A stretch of DNA of 8,685 bases, from positions 1-8,685 of the forward strand of contig DSCZ01000189.1 of assembly GCA_011048855.1 (NCBI GenBank), in the 5' to 3' direction. The stretch is from Desulfobacteraceae bacterium (lineage in GTDB: Bacteria; Desulfobacterota; DSM-4660; Desulfatiglandales; Desulfatiglandaceae). This document shows positions 5,366 through 8,685 of this stretch, piece after piece. Position numbers and translations under genes: made by a program. The notes under the pieces are model-generated. The model did not search any database, was not told the DNA's origin, and was given only the letters and a program-made list of their open reading frames with translations. Positions within the stretch are counted from its first letter, which is position 1. Each line of letters begins with the position of its first letter.

Positions 5366-6123
5366 TGCTTTTCCAAGCCATAGAGCAGATCTTTCAGGTC
5401 GTCCCAACTCGAAATTCTGGGAATCTGGAAATCCTCTTCGGATTCCCTGGACATATAACCCGGAGCATAGGGCAGCCCCCGGTCAACCACATAAGTGGTC
5501 CAGACAGGCCTTATCCCTGCCCCGAGAGCGCCGGTGATATCCGGCTCCGGATCATCCCCGATATAAATCGTTTCGTCAGGAGAAACGCCAAGTTCCGCGA
5601 CAAGACGGTCGAACACCATGCGGTGAGGCTTTCGGTAACCCATCTCCCCCGAGATAACAACGATGTCAAAACACTCCGCAAGTCCCGTAGTATTCAAGAT
5701 TTCTCTTGCAGCCGGGCCATGGGTGAAATTTGAAAGCAGCCCCAAGCGGTAGTCTGCGGAAAGACCCCGAAGCATGTCTATCGTTCCCGGAATCAGGCGG
5801 CACCGTTCGACAAACGAGGAGAAATAGGCTTCGACGGCCGCGGCCACAAGCGGGTCCTCAGGATCGACCTCATGGCCCGCATCCGCCAGGGCGGCACCGA
5901 TCCAGAATCGATTGTGGGTTTCCCTTCCGTCTTTCCGGGTGCCTTCCAGAAAGCGGCGTGCCCATTTACGGTGGGAATCGATGAACAAACCTTTCTCAAC
6001 GGTCAATCCTGCTGCATGCAGTTCCGCCGTCAGGCGGTTTTCCGCTTCAACCAGCGCCGTGGAATCAAGGGTGATCAGGGTGTTGAAAAGATCGAAACCG
6101 ACCGCTTTTACGCTTTTTATCAT
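5362..6123 (-). CDS. HAD-superfamily hydrolase, subfamily IA
   Basis: This is a 253-residue cytoplasmic hydrolase with all four HAD motifs: nucleophile D11 in FDLFNTL, S131 in LLSNFT, K165 in GYRKPH, and GDDPEPD (189-195) with acidic metal ligands. An alpha-helical C1 cap occupies about 20-105. The second Asp of the DxDxT phosphatase motif is Phe here (DLFNT), as in haloacid-dehalogenase-like and some other subfamily IA members, so a simple phosphatase role cannot be assumed. It follows the dehydrogenase gene by 47 bases on the same strand and is probably cotranscribed. Upstream is a modest GGAAAAG ahead of the ATG. A phosphatase acting near serine synthesis is conceivable because serA is close, but nothing in the sequence identifies the substrate. 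Confidence 0.88.
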   Translation of the reverse strand: MIKSVKAVGFDLFNTLITLDSTALVEAENRLTAELHAAGLTVEKGLFIDSHRKWARRFLEGTRKDGRETHNRFWIGAALADAGHEVDPEDPLVAAAVEAYFSSFVERCRLIPGTIDMLRGLSADYRLGLLSNFTHGPAAREILNTTGLAECFDIVVISGEMGYRKPHRMVFDRLVAELGVSPDETIYIGDDPEPDITGALGAGIRPVWTTYVVDRGLPYAPGYMSRESEEDFQIPRISSWDDLKDLLYGLEKH

Positions 6124-6170
6124 ATTTTCTTTTCCACAAAAAAGGACTGCAATTCAGGAAGCGAGGAATT

Positions 6171-7049
6171 TCAATTGATTTTCCCGCTCATCGCCTTCAG
6201 AGCAAGGTACAGCGCCTGGGTGGCGGAACGCCCATGGCCCTGCGCCTTGACCGCTACGTACAGTTGTTTGACCAGGGCCAGGCCCGGTAGCGACAATCCC
6301 ATCGCTTCCGCCTCATCGAGTGCAATTCCCATATCCTTTATAAAATGCTCAATAAAAAAACCAGACGAGAAATCCCCCTTGACAATCCTGGGACCGAGGT
6401 TGTTTATCGACCAGGAGCCGGCTGCGCCTTTTCCAACCACGTCGATCACCGCCTGTTGGTCCAGGCCGACCCGGGCGGCATAAAGAAGCGATTCACAGAC
6501 GCTGATCATTGTTCCTGAAACGAGTATCTGGTTGCACATTTTGGTGTGCTGCCCGGCGCCGGGTCCCCCCATAAACGTTATCCGGCTGCCCATACACTCG
6601 AAAACCGGCATCAATCTTTCCATGGTTTCGCGAACGCCGCCAACCATAATGACAAGCGTTCCATCCCTGGCGCCGATGTCCCCGCCGGAAACCGGGGCAT
6701 CCAGTGCTTCGATTCCACGCTCACGCGCGGCTTCGGCGATGCGGATGGCGAGGCTCGGCCTGGTTGTAGTCATATCAACGACGGTCCTGCACCCATTCGA
6801 AGAAGAGAATACGCCCCCGGGACCGAAATACACCTCCTCTACATCCGCCGGGAAGCCCACGATGCTGAAAACCGCATCCGAAACCGAAGCGACCTCCGCC
6901 GGACTTTCACACCAGGCGGCTCCTTTTTCAATCAGCCCGGCTGCCTTGCCGCGGCTGCGGTTATACACGTAAACCTGGTGACCTGCGGCCTGAACATGCC
7001 CGGCCATCGACGCTCCCATCACACCTGTTCCTATCCAGCCGATCTTCAT
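6171..7049 (-). CDS. NAD(P)-dependent beta-hydroxyacid dehydrogenase (3-hydroxyisobutyrate dehydrogenase/glyoxylate reductase family)
   Basis: The enzyme interconverts a small beta-hydroxyacid and its semialdehyde or keto form, in the cytoplasm. At 292 residues it has normal length. It begins with the Rossmann signature GWIGTGVMG (4-12). N30-R31 after the second strand suggests NADP(H) preference, as in glyoxylate/succinic-semialdehyde reductases. DAPVSGGDIGARDG (117-130) is the substrate loop, K170 in GQHTKMCNQ the catalytic lysine with N174 four residues on, and K238-D239 in FIKDM the conserved C-terminal pair. AGGAGAG lies about nine bases before the ATG at 7049, fixing the start. It leads a two-gene unit with the HAD hydrolase and is divergent from serA across 182 bases. 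Substrate choice among 3-hydroxyisobutyrate, tartronate semialdehyde and glyoxylate is not resolvable from the sequence. Confidence 0.9.
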   Translation of the reverse strand: MKIGWIGTGVMGASMAGHVQAAGHQVYVYNRSRGKAAGLIEKGAAWCESPAEVASVSDAVFSIVGFPADVEEVYFGPGGVFSSSNGCRTVVDMTTTRPSLAIRIAEAARERGIEALDAPVSGGDIGARDGTLVIMVGGVRETMERLMPVFECMGSRITFMGGPGAGQHTKMCNQILVSGTMISVCESLLYAARVGLDQQAVIDVVGKGAAGSWSINNLGPRIVKGDFSSGFFIEHFIKDMGIALDEAEAMGLSLPGLALVKQLYVAVKAQGHGRSATQALYLALKAMSGKIN

Positions 7050-7119
7050 TGTTTGGCTCTCCTAAACATGATTTACCAGTAACATCCTTGAAAACAGAAA
7101 TAAAAAACTTTAAATATGC

Positions 7120-7149
7120 TTGCCCGGCAGACCACGAATGTAGCATAAT
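7120..7149 (+). promoter_or_regulatory. Candidate promoter for serA
   Basis: TTGCCC (7120-7125) and CATAAT (7144-7149) are 18 bp apart, matching consensus at four and five of six bases. They lie in the divergent region between the dehydrogenase and serA, about 80 bases before the serA ATG. The remaining leader contains a short CCCC/GGGG hairpin (7192-7204) close to the ribosome binding site. Confidence 0.38.
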
Positions 7150-7231
7150 ATATCTTTTATGCCGGTGTTCGCAATCCTTGAAGGACAAATACCCCTTGCG
7201 GGGGAATATATATTTCAAACGGGAGACGGAA

Positions 7232-8685
7232 ATGTACAGAATTATGATACGGGACAACATGTCCTCGAGAGCCAAAGAAATATTCGAAGAAACCGGACAA
7301 ATTGAAGTGGTGGTCGACAACGACAAAGCGTTGAACGACCCGGCCGTCCTGGCGGATATCCTGGGTGAGTTCGATGGAATCGCGATCAGGAGCGGCACCA
7401 AAATCAAAGGGCCGGCACTCGAAAAGTCAGGTAAAATCAAGGTTATAGGCCGGGCCGGCATAGGTGTTGACAACATCGACGTCGCCGAGGCCACCTCAAG
7501 AGGCATCGTGGTTATGAACACTCCGGAGGGCAACACCACGACGACCGCCGAACACGCGATATCGATGATGCTCTCTCTTGCCAGGCAGATCCCCCAGGCC
7601 AATGCGTCCATACGCAGCGGCAAGTGGGAAAAGAAAAAATTCATGGGAGTGGAAATATCCGGAAAAACGCTTGGAATAATCGGCCTGGGACATATCGGCA
7701 GAATCGTCGCGGGCCGCGCCCAGGGACTCGACATGAAAGTGACGGCCTGTGATCCCTATGTGACCCGGGAGGCGGCCGCTGAACTGCATGTAGATCTGCT
7801 GCCCTTTGAAGAACTTCTCGCCCAGGCTGATTTCATCACACTTCACGTACCCAGACTTGAAGAAACCAGGAATTTGATCAACCGGAACACCATCGCGTTG
7901 ATGAAGCCCGGCGTCCGCATCATCAACTGCGCGCGGGGCGAAGTGGTCAATCTCGATGACCTTTACGAGGGGCTTAAAAGCGGTCATGTGGGCGGCGCGG
8001 CCCTGGACGTATATCCCCGGGAGCCTCCTGACACAACCTGGCCCATATTCACGCTCCCGAATGTCATTTTTACACCCCACCTGGGTGCAAGCACGGGCGA
8101 GGCACAAATGAAGGTGGCCGAGATGGTGGCCCAGCAGATGGTCGATTACCTGCTGAACGGCGTGATCACAAACGCGGTCAATTTCCCGTCGATCCCGGTG
8201 GAAATGATGTCCGGAATGAAGCCGTACCTCGACCTCGCCGAACGCATGGGTTCAATGATGGGACAGATCGTGCGGACACCGGAGGACATAACCGTAACCT
8301 ACAGCGGTGAAGTGACGAAATTCGACACCCGCGTGCTCACCCACGCGGTCCTGAAGGGCCTGCTGGGAGCCTTCACCGACACCCCGGTCAACTATGTGAG
8401 CGCGCCCGCGCGCGCCCGGGCCAAAGGGCTCCACGTGGAGGAGACCATAAGCCTTCAGATGAAAGACTACACAAACTTGATCAGGGTGAAATTTCCGGGG
8501 CTTGACGATGAACTGAATGAAATCTGGGGTACGGTTTTTGCGAAGAATTCCCTGCGCATCGTGCGCCTCGGAAACGTTTACATGGATGCAATACCTGAAG
8601 GTTACATGCTGGTCATTCGCAATGACGACAGGCCCGGGGTCATCGGAAGCCTGGGCACCGCACTCGCAGCCGGAGGGATAAATAT
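7232..8685 (+). CDS. serA: D-3-phosphoglycerate dehydrogenase SerA, cut by the window end
   Basis: SerA oxidises 3-phosphoglycerate to 3-phosphohydroxypyruvate with NAD+, the first step of serine synthesis, in the cytoplasm. The frame is open from ATG 7232 (GGGAG at 7221-7225, six bases ahead) to the window end: 484 codons, with about 40 missing. The substrate-binding N-terminus shows IRSGTKI and GRAGIGVDNID (73-83). The NAD domain shows GLGHIGR (151-157) and D174. The catalytic trio is R235 (NCARGEVV), E264 (YPREP) and H283 (TPHLGAST). After about 315 comes the long-form intervening domain (NAVNFPSIP onward; LKGLLG 374-379), then the start of an ACT domain (IPEGYMLVIRNDDRPGVIGSLG, from 454). 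The long form with ACT is usually serine-regulated. The usual VDE.AL after the RG motif reads VNLDDL here. It is divergent from the dehydrogenase/HAD pair. Confidence 0.95.
   Translation, partial: MYRIMIRDNMSSRAKEIFEETGQIEVVVDNDKALNDPAVLADILGEFDGIAIRSGTKIKGPALEKSGKIKVIGRAGIGVDNIDVAEATSRGIVVMNTPEGNTTTTAEHAISMMLSLARQIPQANASIRSGKWEKKKFMGVEISGKTLGIIGLGHIGRIVAGRAQGLDMKVTACDPYVTREAAAELHVDLLPFEELLAQADFITLHVPRLEETRNLINRNTIALMKPGVRIINCARGEVVNLDDLYEGLKSGHVGGAALDVYPREPPDTTWPIFTLPNVIFTPHLGASTGEAQMKVAEMVAQQMVDYLLNGVITNAVNFPSIPVEMMSGMKPYLDLAERMGSMMGQIVRTPEDITVTYSGEVTKFDTRVLTHAVLKGLLGAFTDTPVNYVSAPARARAKGLHVEETISLQMKDYTNLIRVKFPGLDDELNEIWGTVFAKNSLRIVRLGNVYMDAIPEGYMLVIRNDDRPGVIGSLGTALAAGGIN

Noticed and set aside
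6961..7734. Minus-strand 257-codon frame across the dehydrogenase start and the serA 5' half
   Set aside because: It conflicts with serA, which is an unambiguous SerA frame from 7232 to the window end, and shows no coherent domain.

Overview
The window looks like a piece of a moderately GC-rich (roughly 55-60 % by eye) anaerobe-type proteobacterial chromosome. Protein style suggests Desulfobacterota or a related former deltaproteobacterium: cobalamin adenosyltransferase, a thiolase-like protein paired with a zinc-ribbon OB-fold protein, a compact NagZ, and GTAG-type REP elements. This assignment is an inference from sequence style, not from a marker gene.

Layout. (a) 2-496 (+) is the 3' part of a GntR/FadR-type (FCD) regulator, visibly more AT-rich than the rest. 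(b) 541-1083 (-) is a CobO-type corrinoid adenosyltransferase with a TATAAT promoter. That promoter sits just behind a rho-independent terminator (1181-1225) ending the next gene upstream, a MurU-like sugar-1-phosphate nucleotidyltransferase (1312-2220, -). (c) 2221-2670 is a 450-base intergenic region between divergent genes. It holds a REP-doublet (REPIN-like) array built as exact 86-bp tandem repeats. (d) 2671-5365 (+) is a probable operon: nagZ, a thiolase/SCP2-thiolase-like gene, and a DUF35 zinc-ribbon/OB-fold partner. (e) 5362-7049 (-) is a probable operon of a beta-hydroxyacid dehydrogenase followed by a HAD-IA hydrolase. It is convergent with (d), the two stop codons sharing one CTAG. 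(f) 7232-8685 (+) is serA (D-3-phosphoglycerate dehydrogenase), divergent from (e) and cut by the window end inside its ACT domain.

Main point of interest. The thiolase-like gene (3772-4941) carries one in-frame TGA at 4036-4038 (codon 89) and is otherwise intact over 390 codons. It has a strong ribosome binding site and a tightly linked partner gene. The half after the TGA has no ribosome binding site of its own. The TGA falls at or within about two residues of the thiolase nucleophile position. A 6-bp GC-rich hairpin with a 5-nt loop (AGUUG) begins 17 nt after it and presents its loop 23 nt after it, which fits the bacterial SECIS layout. The gene is therefore a candidate selenocysteine-containing thiolase-like protein; the competing explanations are a point nonsense mutation or a sequencing error.

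How the genes may work together. NagZ and the MurU-like nucleotidyltransferase both fit cytoplasmic recycling of peptidoglycan amino sugars. The thiolase-like/DUF35 pair points to CoA-thioester carbon-carbon bond chemistry. SerA begins serine synthesis, and the HAD hydrolase and beta-hydroxyacid dehydrogenase beside it have no determinable substrates.
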